The translations under genes were made by a program, and so were the position numbers. The notes beneath the pieces are model-generated. The model worked only from the letters and a program-made list of their open reading frames with translations, was not told where the DNA came from and made no database searches. Below are positions 18,737 through 28,467 of a stretch of 64,000 bases of DNA, piece by piece. Source of the stretch: Pachysolen tannophilus NRRL Y-2460 (taxonomy: Eukaryota > Ascomycota > Pichiomycetes > Alaninales > Pachysolenaceae); assembly GCA_001661245.1 (NCBI GenBank), contig KV454012.1, positions 486,174 to 550,173 on the forward strand, given 5' to 3'. Positions within the stretch are counted from its first letter, which is position 1; every line of letters begins with the position of its first letter.

Positions 18737-21058
18737 ATGATTTTGGGAGAAATATATCAGTATGATGGGCAACAACAGAGAACGGATCCTCGAACAACTC
18801 AGGTAACATCACCACCAATAAATATGGATTTGGATGATAATGATATGGTTCAAGAGAAAGAGAATGAGAAACAGTTAAGCAACAGTGAAGGTATGCTGGT
18901 TCTGGTTCTGAAACTTGAAACTCCAAGTGTTGGTAGTGATGGTAGTGTTGATGGTGATTCTGGGCTGGTACTGTTATCGCAGTTACCTCTGCTGAAAAAT
19001 TTGGAAAAAAAGAAGAAAAGAAAACAAAATTCTTTAGAAAAATTATTAGCGGATTCGTATTGGTATTCCACAGATTATGATTCTCACTCTTCTGGACATT
19101 CAAGGGATTTATCGTTTAGGCGAATTCATCTTAAGGAAGAGGAAGCAAAATTAAATGGGTCAGTTCTTTGTACTCCTCCTCCTTCCTCGTCAAGTTCATC
19201 TGTAGAAATGTCTTTACAAAAATTTGAAAAATCAGAATTAAAAACAAAACCAAAACCAAGATCAAAACCTGTGGGGCCTTCTAAAAAGGAAATTGAAAGA
19301 CAGAAAAGAATACTGAGGCAGAAACTCTTGGAAGAGAAAAGAAAGAATGGAGAAATTGCTCCGCCGAAAAAGAAAGCGCTGGGAAGTAATGAATTAAGTC
19401 AAGTCATGGAAGGTGCTCTTTGGTTTAATAGGAATTCTGGAATTGATACATACACCAGAAAAGTCAAACCAGTGGTAGAACGTTTTATTCCTGAATATGA
19501 ACAACCGAAAAGGAAAAAAATAGTTCCTTTATTGACAAGTTCTATGACCCCAGAATCTGTTGCTGCTTCTCCTAAAACACCAAGTTCCAAAAAAAGTAGA
19601 TCAGAATCTCCTCCAAGTGATGAAAATTCAAGGTTAAAATCTAGAGGCAAAAGTAATAAAAGGAAAAGAAATGTTAAAGTTAAAACATTAAGACGCGTTC
19701 GTGTCAAGAAAGAAGAAAAAAGAAATGAAGAAATTATAATTCAAAATAACGGTGCAGAAAAAGAAGAAGTAGTTGTAGAAGAAGAAGAAGAAGAAGAAAT
19801 AGAAGAAGAAATCTTTCAATGGTTTTTGAATTTGGATTGTGACGTGGAAATAGATATCAATGATAGACAACTTTTCATTGATCAAGTTTATAAATTGGAA
19901 AACATTGAAAATAATTATTCAAATTGTCCTCCTGAAGAAAATTTAATCAGTGCTTCAGATGTTGTTAATCAATTTCCAACTCATTATACAGTAACGGAAA
20001 AATTTCCAGAAGCTACTGTCTTTTTAGCAACTCCTTTCTCAAATTATAAAGAGAAGTATCTATTAAAAATTCCAAAAGATGATGAATTGAATCCATATGA
20101 AGAAATTGGGAAATTTATGGAATTAATTGCAATTTCATATTTACCAGAAGTTTATAGATTGGAAATTAGAAATGAAAAAGAACCAGAAAAATGTATTGTG
20201 GGGAAATACATCAAGGCATATGAAGCTGAAAATTCAAATGAAATGCTTGTTCAAATTGTGAAATTTAATGAGTTAATAGACAAGTTACGTGATAATAAAA
20301 CTATTTTAAATTATTTAAAGGATGAAAAAAGGACAATTAAAAGATCGATTTTCCATGAGTTATTAAATCAAACTTATTCAAGGACAATTTCTCCAAATGT
20401 TCAAAAATTACGTGGTTATAAGGCATTTTCAAATTTTGTCTATGGTGAATTATTACCAAATTTCTTAAGCACTGTATATTCAAGAGTAGGCCTAAATCAT
20501 AAACATACTTTTATTGATTTAGGTTCAGGCGTTGGAAACTGTGTTATTCAAGCAGCACTTGAATACGGATGTGAATCATATGGATGTGAAATTATGGAGC
20601 ACGCGTCGCAGTTATCGAAATTACAAACAATCGAATTTAATAAACGTTGTAAAGTTTTCGGATTAAAACCAGGTTGCGTTGATCACTTCTTGGAACAAAG
20701 TTTTGAAGATAACCTTGCAGTTAAAAAAGTTGTGGATCGTTGTGATATAATATTAGTTAATAATTATTTATTCGATAGTGAATTGAATGCTAAAGTCATT
20801 GAACTATTGAAAGATATAAAAGTTGGTACAAAGTTAATCAGTTTAAAACCTTTGGTTCCTCCTGGTTATACTTTTAATCAACTAGATGTTGAATGCATTT
20901 TAAATCGAATGACTAGCAAAAAATATGAATATGGTTCAAATTCTGTTAGTTGGACTTCTAACGGTGGAATTTATTATATAAGTGAAGTTCAACCGGAAAT
21001 TGTTTCTGCATATTTTATGGAGCATGCGAAAGGGAGAGCTAGATCAAGAAAAGTTTAG
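18737..21058 (+). CDS. DOT1: Histone H3 lysine-79 methyltransferase Dot1
   Basis: 773 aa (S. cerevisiae 582). Dot1 methylates H3K79 on nucleosomes and affects telomeric silencing and the meiotic and DNA-damage checkpoints. The catalytic DOT1 domain covers roughly residues 400-773. Key points are YGELLPNFLSTVYSRVGL, the SAM-binding motif I FIDLGSGVGNCVIQAAL (about 590-606), YGCEIMEHASQL, and ILVNNYLFDSELN (about 671-683, with the conserved NN). The N-terminal half is disordered and basic, with a lysine-rich patch (about 300-335, likely nucleosome binding) and an acidic Glu run (about 345-357). It is longer than the S. cerevisiae protein because of this N-terminus. The ATG at 18737 is the first in frame. 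It converges with UNG1. Confidence 0.95.
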   Translation: MILGEIYQYDGQQQRTDPRTTQVTSPPINMDLDDNDMVQEKENEKQLSNSEGMLVLVLKLETPSVGSDGSVDGDSGLVLLSQLPLLKNLEKKKKRKQNSLEKLLADSYWYSTDYDSHSSGHSRDLSFRRIHLKEEEAKLNGSVLCTPPPSSSSSSVEMSLQKFEKSELKTKPKPRSKPVGPSKKEIERQKRILRQKLLEEKRKNGEIAPPKKKALGSNELSQVMEGALWFNRNSGIDTYTRKVKPVVERFIPEYEQPKRKKIVPLLTSSMTPESVAASPKTPSSKKSRSESPPSDENSRLKSRGKSNKRKRNVKVKTLRRVRVKKEEKRNEEIIIQNNGAEKEEVVVEEEEEEEIEEEIFQWFLNLDCDVEIDINDRQLFIDQVYKLENIENNYSNCPPEENLISASDVVNQFPTHYTVTEKFPEATVFLATPFSNYKEKYLLKIPKDDELNPYEEIGKFMELIAISYLPEVYRLEIRNEKEPEKCIVGKYIKAYEAENSNEMLVQIVKFNELIDKLRDNKTILNYLKDEKRTIKRSIFHELLNQTYSRTISPNVQKLRGYKAFSNFVYGELLPNFLSTVYSRVGLNHKHTFIDLGSGVGNCVIQAALEYGCESYGCEIMEHASQLSKLQTIEFNKRCKVFGLKPGCVDHFLEQSFEDNLAVKKVVDRCDIILVNNYLFDSELNAKVIELLKDIKVGTKLISLKPLVPPGYTFNQLDVECILNRMTSKKYEYGSNSVSWTSNGGIYYISEVQPEIVSAYFMEHAKGRARSRKV

Positions 21059-21236
21059 TAAACTGTATTAGTGTATTTTTATTTATTCAATTGGACAATT
21101 TAAATTTATTTTGTTATATATATATATCTGTATTTTGTTTCGTTACTGCTTTACAAAGAGAACAAAAATGAAAAGAAAAATTTTACCATAGAAAAAAAAA
21201 AAAACAACCAACCAAAAAACTTGCGAAAACAGAAAT

Positions 21237-22352
21237 CTATTTATTCAAATTATCTTCTAGAGACCAGTCAATTTCATTTTCTTTACCTAACCATTCATTA
21301 CATTTCTTGAAATGAGCGCAATGGAAAAAATCTCCTTTATAAGCACTCAATGGACTAGGATGACAACTTTTTAATACCAAAAAATTTGAATCTTGTCTTC
21401 CAATATTTAAATTCTGAACTAATTTTTGAGCAGAAGCACCCCAAGACATTATAACTAATCTTGCATCTTTTCTTTTTTCATTTTGTTCCTTTTTTTTAAA
21501 TTCAACCAAATTTTGCAAAACCTTTTGTGTAAAAATTTCCCATCCTTTATTTGCATGAGAATTTGCTTGATGAGCTCTAACAGTTAAAACAGTATTTAAT
21601 AACAAGACACCTTGCTCTGCCCATTTTGTCAAGTTCCCATTTTTCTTTGGAATTGTAAAAGTTGGATAATCTATAGCAATGGCTTTGTAAATGTTCTGGA
21701 GAGAAGGAGGAAGTCTAGTGTTTGGATCCTTAATGGAAAAGGCTAAACCATGTGCTTGATTAACGTTATGATACGGGTCCTGACCTACTACCAATAATTT
21801 AACATTTGTTAATGGAGTAAGCCTAGTCCATGAGTAAATATCTTGGCTTGGTGGGAAAACGGTATTTATGCGTTGTTCCTGAATAACAAATTTTTTTAAT
21901 TCCAAAAAATATGGTTTAGTAAATTCTTTATATAATAACTCAAACCATGAATTATGCATCGTGTTTATTTCCAAGTTTAACAATTGTCTTTGGTCTGGTG
22001 TCAACGATTTTACCCATTTATCTTTATCAAAACGCGTTACTAACGACTTTTTCTCCGTTGAAACTTCATTCAACCCTACATCAACGTGTCCACCCTTCAC
22101 CTCACTCACCTCATTCACCTCATTCACCTCTTTTTGTAGATTTTCTACCCTTGGTAGATTTTCTTTATTTGCACCTTTAAGGTCAATTTCATTTGTACTT
22201 GTTTTAGTTTTTTTGAAAAAATCAACAATAGACTTGTTAGTCCCAGTATCTTTATTACCAGAAAGCTTCAACTTCTTATTGTTTGCAATAACATCGCTAG
22301 ACCCATCAACAACACTTGATAGTGCCCTCTTAGTGGTAACGCTAACCTTCAT
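21237..22352 (-). CDS. UNG1: Uracil-DNA glycosylase
   Basis: 371 aa (S. cerevisiae Ung1 359). It removes uracil from DNA to start base excision repair in nucleus and mitochondria. The catalytic loop VVGQDPYHNVNQAHGLAFS (about 183-201) carries the water-activating Asp, and the Leu-insertion loop SCHPSPLSAYKGD (about 326-338) carries the His. PPSLQNIYKAIAIDYP is also typical. N-terminally there is a Lys-rich nuclear signal and a PIP-box-like motif SIVDFFKKT (about 41-49, Q replaced by S), as in nuclear UNG. A short NEVNEVSEV repeat follows. An alternative downstream ATG could make a separate mitochondrial form, but none is obvious. Confidence 0.96.
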   Translation of the reverse strand: MKVSVTTKRALSSVVDGSSDVIANNKKLKLSGNKDTGTNKSIVDFFKKTKTSTNEIDLKGANKENLPRVENLQKEVNEVNEVSEVKGGHVDVGLNEVSTEKKSLVTRFDKDKWVKSLTPDQRQLLNLEINTMHNSWFELLYKEFTKPYFLELKKFVIQEQRINTVFPPSQDIYSWTRLTPLTNVKLLVVGQDPYHNVNQAHGLAFSIKDPNTRLPPSLQNIYKAIAIDYPTFTIPKKNGNLTKWAEQGVLLLNTVLTVRAHQANSHANKGWEIFTQKVLQNLVEFKKKEQNEKRKDARLVIMSWGASAQKLVQNLNIGRQDSNFLVLKSCHPSPLSAYKGDFFHCAHFKKCNEWLGKENEIDWSLEDNLNK

Positions 22353-22780
22353 AACGTGTACGTTTTAATTTAATTTAATTATTATTATCATTATTTATAT
22401 CAACTTCTGTATTGTGTAAATAAAAGTAGTGAGAAATCCTGGACCTTTAAAACAGCAACTAAGATATTATATATATATAATTTATATAATTAATACCCTT
22501 AAAGAAGGTGATTTTAATTTATTGTGAAATATTTTCATGGAATAGAAATTTGACTTGACCATTGACGGAATATAATAGTTATCTATATATAAATCAATAA
22601 TATATATATATTTATATATATATATATATGCGTATATATATATATCTATGTACGTATGTATGTATCTATCTGTCTATCTATATGTGTGAAAGTATAGTCG
22701 TCATAAAAATATAAAGGACATAAAGAAAAGATAGATTGGTTAGGAGATAGAGAGAGAGGTTTGGGTATTGTGATTGCTTG
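22353..22780. promoter_or_regulatory. Divergent UNG1 / hydrolase promoter region
   Basis: 428 bases dominated by TA repeats (about 22470-22495 and 22560-22646) and a TATG/TCTA tetranucleotide repeat (about 22647-22685). No MCB (ACGCG) element was seen upstream of UNG1. Confidence 0.5.
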
Positions 22781-25009
22781 ATGAAGAGTAAATTTCTTTA
22801 TAATTTAATAGTTAAGTGGATTATGTCTAAGAATAAGGGTAATAATACTAGTAATAATAATAATAGTAGTAGTTATTTGAAATCATTGAAAACAGATACT
22901 CCAGCAACTTCATCTTCATCATCGTCAATCAAGAGTGGTGGTAAGAAAGATAATCAGGTTGATTTCAATCAGTACCGAAATGGCGATGGGAAGAGTTCGC
23001 TGCCGTTAACCGTCGAACCTCAGAAAAAAGATAAGAGATCGTCAAGTTGGGCATTTTGGGGAGGAAATGACGGCGGTAAAAGTAATGATAATAATAATAA
23101 TGAGAGTAACACTCCGAAGTTGAATTCTGGTCAAATAACGCCTAATCTGAGCGAACCTTCTTCAGGTGTTGCTGCTGAAGAGATGGCTCTTGATGATAAA
23201 CTGAAACTGAACACTAATACCAATGTAACGCAAAAGGAATCGCAACTGAATGCTAGTACGCCGTTGTCAACAAGCAATATTAACAATGGGTATAATAGTG
23301 ATAATGATGCACGTAGCACAATTAGAGATTATCAACAGGAGAGTTGGATATCCTGGGGTAGAAGACTTTCAACTGGGAAGAATTTATCTTCAGAGTCATT
23401 GAGGAATTTGTTTATGGGTGGTGGTAGTGCTGTTCCAGGTGCTACTAATACTGGTAGTACCGAATCATCAAATGTTAACCTGGAGAATCATCATGATCCA
23501 AATAATTTTGCTTCACAACCAAAGTCTGTTGTTACTCATGATGAATCAGGTAAGCCCGTTGAAATGAAAAGTGGAAGATCTCAATCATGGGTTTTTGGAT
23601 GGGGTTCGTCATCTTCCAAAGGTGACAATTCTTCTAATAATAGGACAAATACAATACTATCAGAAGACGCAATTTTATTTGAACTGTCAAAAACTAAACC
23701 TAATGATAAGATCAATGCTATGGACTCTTCTACATCATTAAGAGAAGATTCTAAGAAACTGTCAAAACATCATAAACCACATCCTCCTAATAAGATTGTA
23801 CCCAATTTTGAAGAAGTACTACCATTGGAAACAGTTTTATCAAAAATGAGTAATTATATTTCTTATTCTCCTCCGAAGCATTTACAAAGAATTTCTAAAT
23901 CAAAAGTATTTAAAAGAGTTTTAATTGTTGGTGTACATGGGTTTTTTCCAACAAAAATGTTAAGACCATTAATTGGGGAACCAACTGGAACTTCAATCAA
24001 ATTTACTAATGAAGCAGAAAAAGCGGTACTCGCGTGGGCTAGGAAAAGGAATATGGAAATTTCAATACAAAAAATTGCTTTAGAAAAAGAAGGTAGAGTC
24101 TTTGATAGAGTTGATTTTTTTTATAATATTATGAAAAAATGGAAAGATGAGATTCAACTTTCGGATTTCATTTTTTTTGCCTCGCATTCGCAAGGAACAC
24201 CTGTTTCTATAATATTATTATCAAAATTAATTCAAAATGGTATAATTGAAAATGATAAAAATGATAAAAAAATTGGAATTTTAGCAATGGCAGGGATAAG
24301 CAATGGACCGTATTACGGAATTGATCAAAGATTTTTCGTTAGAGCTTATTCAACAATTGAAAATGATTCAATGTTAGAATTATTTGAATTTCAAAATTTT
24401 GATTCTTTACAGTCTAAAAAATATTTAGAAAGTTTGAGAATTGTTGTTAATAATAATGTTAAAATTTGCTTTGTTGGTTCAATTGATGACCAGTTGGTCC
24501 CATTGTACTCTGCAATAGCATCACATATAGAACATCCAAATATTTATAGGGCATGTTATATTGATGGTTCTTCGAACACTCCTAATTTTGTTTCGGAAAT
24601 AGTTTCTCTTTCATTATGGTTGAAAGACATAGGATGCACAGACCATGGCATCATTAAAGAAATCAGTAATGCATTAGCTGGTCCACTTACAGGTGGAGGT
24701 CATTCAAGGATTTACAATGAACCAAAAGTTTATGAACTAGCGATTAATTTCATACTTGCCACAAACGATTTGAATTTAGTCAAACTGCAACCGGTTCATT
24801 TCAACAAATTTGATATTAAGTTATTGAATACTAATCCATACCATCTTCCTTTCTTTTTAAGAGGTATGATTTTTGAAACAATCAAAAATTTACCCTCAGG
24901 TAGAGAAAAGATAGATATGGTGTTGAAAGAATTTGACGATTGGAATCCAGATTCTAAAGTATTGAAAGATTTGAAGTACAGATTAAGTGCTATCAAAGCA
25001 AAATTATAA
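22781..25009 (+). CDS. Alpha/beta-hydrolase-like protein, probable YML020W ortholog
   Basis: 742 aa. The C-terminal half (about 360-742) is hydrolase-like: VLIVGVHGFFPTKMLRP (oxyanion strand), nucleophile elbow FFASHSQGTPVS (about 465-476; S-H-S-Q-G, first Gly replaced), VGSIDDQLVPLYSA (candidate Asp) and GGGHSRIYNEPKVYE (candidate His). This layout resembles S. cerevisiae YML020W, an uncharacterised protein, as far as I recall it. The N-terminal half is Asn/Ser-rich and carries three short tryptophan motifs: SWAFWGG (about 89), SWISWGR (about 190) and SWVFGWG (about 270). Two starts are possible, ATG 22781 (hydrophobic leader MKSKFLYNLIVKWI) or 22823 (MSKNKGN). The function is unknown. Confidence 0.6.
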   Translation: MKSKFLYNLIVKWIMSKNKGNNTSNNNNSSSYLKSLKTDTPATSSSSSSIKSGGKKDNQVDFNQYRNGDGKSSLPLTVEPQKKDKRSSSWAFWGGNDGGKSNDNNNNESNTPKLNSGQITPNLSEPSSGVAAEEMALDDKLKLNTNTNVTQKESQLNASTPLSTSNINNGYNSDNDARSTIRDYQQESWISWGRRLSTGKNLSSESLRNLFMGGGSAVPGATNTGSTESSNVNLENHHDPNNFASQPKSVVTHDESGKPVEMKSGRSQSWVFGWGSSSSKGDNSSNNRTNTILSEDAILFELSKTKPNDKINAMDSSTSLREDSKKLSKHHKPHPPNKIVPNFEEVLPLETVLSKMSNYISYSPPKHLQRISKSKVFKRVLIVGVHGFFPTKMLRPLIGEPTGTSIKFTNEAEKAVLAWARKRNMEISIQKIALEKEGRVFDRVDFFYNIMKKWKDEIQLSDFIFFASHSQGTPVSIILLSKLIQNGIIENDKNDKKIGILAMAGISNGPYYGIDQRFFVRAYSTIENDSMLELFEFQNFDSLQSKKYLESLRIVVNNNVKICFVGSIDDQLVPLYSAIASHIEHPNIYRACYIDGSSNTPNFVSEIVSLSLWLKDIGCTDHGIIKEISNALAGPLTGGGHSRIYNEPKVYELAINFILATNDLNLVKLQPVHFNKFDIKLLNTNPYHLPFFLRGMIFETIKNLPSGREKIDMVLKEFDDWNPDSKVLKDLKYRLSAIKAKL

Positions 25010-25238
25010 TTCTTACTTTTTTTTTTTTTATCTTATTATACTTTATTTATTTTTATTTTATTTTTTTTTTTTTTGTTGTAATTTCATGTTTAAGCGTTGG
25101 CATAGAAGGATAAACATAAAGGCTTCATTAGTTAATAATAGTTTATATATATATATATATGTATAATTAATAAGGAGTAGTTTTGTTTTTGAATATAGAG
25201 AAACCATAAAAAATCCAATTTCTTTTCTTTTTTTCTTT

Positions 25239-25673
25239 TCATTCTGGAATTTCCAATCCCACCCTATTAGCGGTTTTTTTAACATGATTATCCTTTGATG
25301 CGGTAAGTCCTGGATTGTATCTTTCTAATAATTCATGGTAAACTCTTTGACTTGATAAAAATACAATCATGGTATCCAAATGATGATGATCTAATCTATT
25401 ATGCAGGCCCTTCTTCTCAACAATGTGATCAACAAATGACATATCAACAGCCGGTAGCTTTAACTCTGTAGTGCTATACTTCTTTGCCAAGACGCTCAGG
25501 GTTTCATTATCCAAAGTCTTACCTGCCCTAAGAAGTTGAAGTTTCTTATACAGTAACATGGCTTCATTTTTTTTCTGAAGATCTTTTTGGTGTACTTTAA
25601 AAGAATTTTGATTTAAAGTATGTAATTCTTTTTGCAAGTTTTCAGCTAAAAGTTTTATCGTTTTGGAAGACAT
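25239..25673 (-). CDS. FMC1: Mitochondrial ATP synthase assembly factor Fmc1
   Basis: 144 aa (S. cerevisiae 155). Fmc1 is a matrix LYR-like protein needed, together with Atp12, to assemble the F1 part of ATP synthase at high temperature. The C-terminal signature LLERYNPG...VKKTANRVGLEIP matches the yeast VDRYNPG...VKRTANVVGLDVP. A helix containing LLYKKLQLLRAGK and a helix with HHHLDTMIVFLSSQRVYHELL are consistent with the family. No classical presequence is visible. The ATG at 25673 is the only good start. It is divergent from the ubiquitin-like-repeat gene at 25920. Confidence 0.85.
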   Translation of the reverse strand: MSSKTIKLLAENLQKELHTLNQNSFKVHQKDLQKKNEAMLLYKKLQLLRAGKTLDNETLSVLAKKYSTTELKLPAVDMSFVDHIVEKKGLHNRLDHHHLDTMIVFLSSQRVYHELLERYNPGLTASKDNHVKKTANRVGLEIPE

Positions 25674-25919
25674 AATGTAAAACCTTCTCTATGAATGAAT
25701 TGGCCTGATGTCTATTGAATATTTGATGATTTAATTTTGAATAAATAAATTAAAAAAAACGGTTTGTATTAAAATTGGTGAAAAATCATCAAATTAATAA
25801 AGAATTGAGCAAAAAAAATAAAATAAAAAAGAAAGCCTAAAAAAATTTAACACTGGAAATGATGTTTTAAAATTATAAGAATACAAATAATAATTAGTTT
25901 AAAGATTTCTTAAAATTAA

Positions 25920-27740
25920 ATGGAACCCAGCGATGAAATAGTAGGATCACTTAATGACAAGGTAAGAGAGTTAACTTTGGAAAATAATCATCTTAAGATT
26001 CTAAAGGAGTTTTATGAATATAGCTATAAGCTTATCAAAGTGAACAATGTACATAGAGTAATATCTAGAAATATAGAGACAATATCACTTGATATAAGAT
26101 ATAATGGGAATAAAGATATTTTGAAGCTTGAAAATGTGCCAAAGACGTATAAGATAGTTACAGTGAAGCAATTAATATATAATAAGCTGGGCTTATTGAT
26201 TAAAGATCAACTACTCTACAAAGATTTGAATATACTACAAGATGGTTTTACTCTTCTGGACTATTTGGTGGAAGATGGAGACACGATAACACTAACGCAT
26301 GAGGTTAATATTTTTATTAAAGATAGGGTGATACGACGCTGTCCTTATGATACTTTTGTTAAAGATCTTTTTGAAGGTAAAAAAGATAAAAATAATGATT
26401 ATTTAACTTTCAATGATGGAATGATTTTAAATAGAGACAAATTATTATCGGATTATGGTATAACCACAGATACTGTTTTGTTTCCAAAAAATTTGAAATT
26501 AACTATAAAATATGGTAATATTGAAGAATATTATGGTATTGATGATTCTACTACTTTAAGTTTCTGTTTAAGTAAGATAAATTTACTTAAGGATAAATAT
26601 AATGAAGTTGTTGAAAAATATAAAGATGATAAAGATATAACGATTGTAAAATTATTGAAAGATGAGAATTTTTTTTTAGAAATGAAAGATTTATCGATTA
26701 ATGTGATTCTCTTTGAATCAACTCCAAAGGCACCAAAAATTGAGAAATTTATAGTCAACAAAGATGAAAGACTTTATGATTTTATTAAACAAAATTTCAC
26801 AGCAGAGCACATATTATTACAAATTGATAATAATGGACAAGAATTTTTAATATCGGAGAATATTTCATTTTCAGATGTGATAGAGACAAGTGATAACAAA
26901 AATGGTATTACTTTAAGATTAGGGAAATTAACAAATTTAAACCCACAAAGTTATTATTATAAAGATATAAAAGATGACGTTTTCATAAAACCACTTCAAT
27001 CTTGTATTATTACTGATAAATATACTAACAAGATAGTTATTAAAAATTTTTATAATAATTTGGATAAATTAGTTTTGAAAAAATATAAGCTTAATATATA
27101 TGATTATGAGAACAAGTTAATTTATGAATTAGGTATTGGTGAAATAGACTTTGATTTATCTATTTTCCAGATTTTTGACAAATTAGATGATCCTTTATTT
27201 TTCGATTTTTCACGTAATGTTGCCATGGTCGATGATATAGTTATTGAAGACTTGAATACATTTAAAATTAAACAATTGTTATCGGCGATTGCTAATAAAA
27301 ATGAAATTGATTTGAAAATTTCAATCAAATTACAATTAATGGAACTAGCAGCTTCTGCTTCTGATAAGAAGCCCATGATTTGGGGGTTTAATAGTCAAAC
27401 CACTATAGCAGATTTAAAACTGAAAATTTTACAAACGAGTGGTATAGAAATTGGGGGAAATAAGAATATGTTTAAAATCTTGTACTGTAAAGAAGATTTA
27501 TCAACCAATAATTTTGTGAATTTAGAAAGATTTTTCAATTATGAATTATTAGAAATATGTAATGTTTCATTTGAAAGAAATTTGATTTTCTATTCTTTAG
27601 AAAAAACGAATTTAAAAGAGAAACAAATAACAGCTACAATGAATGAAACCCAAGATAGATTTGTTGTTGAGTATACCGATGTTCACGCAAATGGAGTTGA
27701 TGGCACTGTTAAAGTTTTCCATTCACCAGTGTACAGATAA
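25920..27740 (+). CDS. Uncharacterised protein with several ubiquitin-like (beta-grasp) segments
   Basis: 606 aa, family not recognised. A short coiled coil (about 8-40) leads into segment 1 (about 55-127). There VTVKQLIYNKLGLLIKDQ, then LLYKDLNILQDGFTLLDY and VEDGDTITLT follow the exact order of ubiquitin (helix, L-I-x-x-G-K-x-L, TLxDY, STLHL). Segment 2 (about 128-188) repeats the pattern with YLTFNDGMILNRDKLLSDYGI. Segments near 190-268, 269-338 and 455-555 (TTIADLKLKILQTSGIEIGG ... FKILYCKEDL) look like further, more divergent copies. There is no Gly-Gly terminus, so it is not a conjugatable modifier. No membrane segment is seen. It may be a scaffold, but nothing in the context defines a role. 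Confidence 0.6.
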   Translation: MEPSDEIVGSLNDKVRELTLENNHLKILKEFYEYSYKLIKVNNVHRVISRNIETISLDIRYNGNKDILKLENVPKTYKIVTVKQLIYNKLGLLIKDQLLYKDLNILQDGFTLLDYLVEDGDTITLTHEVNIFIKDRVIRRCPYDTFVKDLFEGKKDKNNDYLTFNDGMILNRDKLLSDYGITTDTVLFPKNLKLTIKYGNIEEYYGIDDSTTLSFCLSKINLLKDKYNEVVEKYKDDKDITIVKLLKDENFFLEMKDLSINVILFESTPKAPKIEKFIVNKDERLYDFIKQNFTAEHILLQIDNNGQEFLISENISFSDVIETSDNKNGITLRLGKLTNLNPQSYYYKDIKDDVFIKPLQSCIITDKYTNKIVIKNFYNNLDKLVLKKYKLNIYDYENKLIYELGIGEIDFDLSIFQIFDKLDDPLFFDFSRNVAMVDDIVIEDLNTFKIKQLLSAIANKNEIDLKISIKLQLMELAASASDKKPMIWGFNSQTTIADLKLKILQTSGIEIGGNKNMFKILYCKEDLSTNNFVNLERFFNYELLEICNVSFERNLIFYSLEKTNLKEKQITATMNETQDRFVVEYTDVHANGVDGTVKVFHSPVYR

Positions 27741-27898
27741 ATTAACTAAGATAACAATCAACAAAATAATACACCATATATATATTTAAAATACCGTACA
27801 ACTTTTATATGTTCTACATATTACAAGTTTTCAATAAAACCTAACTTACTAACTAACTAATCCTTGATTAACTTTTTTTTTACCTTTTTTTTTAAAGC

Positions 27899-28254
27899 TT
27901 AAATTTGAAATTCTTTGCCATTTCTAATATCTTCGACATCTTGTTTGGATATGTCAACATGATTACTACAAATATCGCAATTTAATCTCTTACCAAACCA
28001 TATAGGTATAATTGGTACAAAAAAAAGAGTAAACCAAAGTCTCCTCTTTATTACTTTAACAGACTTATTATGACAATGATTACAATAAAAAGTCCTATTT
28101 TCCAAGTCAGGTATTGGTGAATTAAAATCCTTAACTGTATATAAATGATTTTAGCATAATATTAGTATATTCATATATTCATATATCCACTTTGTAAAGA
28201 GTTTAAATAACACTAATGCTTACACCCAAACAAAAAGATCAGAGGAATACACAT
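27899..28254 (-). CDS. Small zinc-ribbon membrane-anchored protein, spliced
   Basis: Two exons: 28224-28254 (31 nt) and 27899-28134. Splicing gives 88 aa beginning MCIPLIFLFGFKDFNSPIPD. Two CxxC pairs (FYCNHCHNKS near 27-33 and LNCDICSNH near 61-69) flank a short hydrophobic/aromatic stretch LWFTLFFVPIIPIWFGKR. Together these match the fungal zinc-ribbon family in which the CxxC pairs bracket a membrane-associated VPIIPI segment. Intron 28135-28223 (89 nt) has donor GTAAGC, branch TACTAAT at 28161-28167 and acceptor ATACAG. Without splicing the frame would have only a TTG start, so exon 1 is needed for an ATG. Function unknown. It is divergent from the gene at 28468. Confidence 0.8.
28135..28223 (-). 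other. Spliceosomal intron (89 nt) of zinc-ribbon gene
   Basis: Donor GTAAGC, branch TACTAAT (28161-28167) about 20 bases before acceptor TACAG. It interrupts a Phe codon in phase 1. Confidence 0.85.
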
Positions 28255-28467
28255 CTTCACTATCCCTCTATATAACAGCTATCAACTAATAATATATACT
28301 AATAACAATTCTAAGTATTAATTATATAGTTGCAATTTATAAACTAAAAAAGAAAAAACGTTTGATTTTTAAGTTTATTAGTTATCTTCGCTAATAAATT
28401 ATGCTTAATTTCAATAATACCTCTTTATATATCAAAAATACCGTTATAATATTAAAATTTAATCAAA

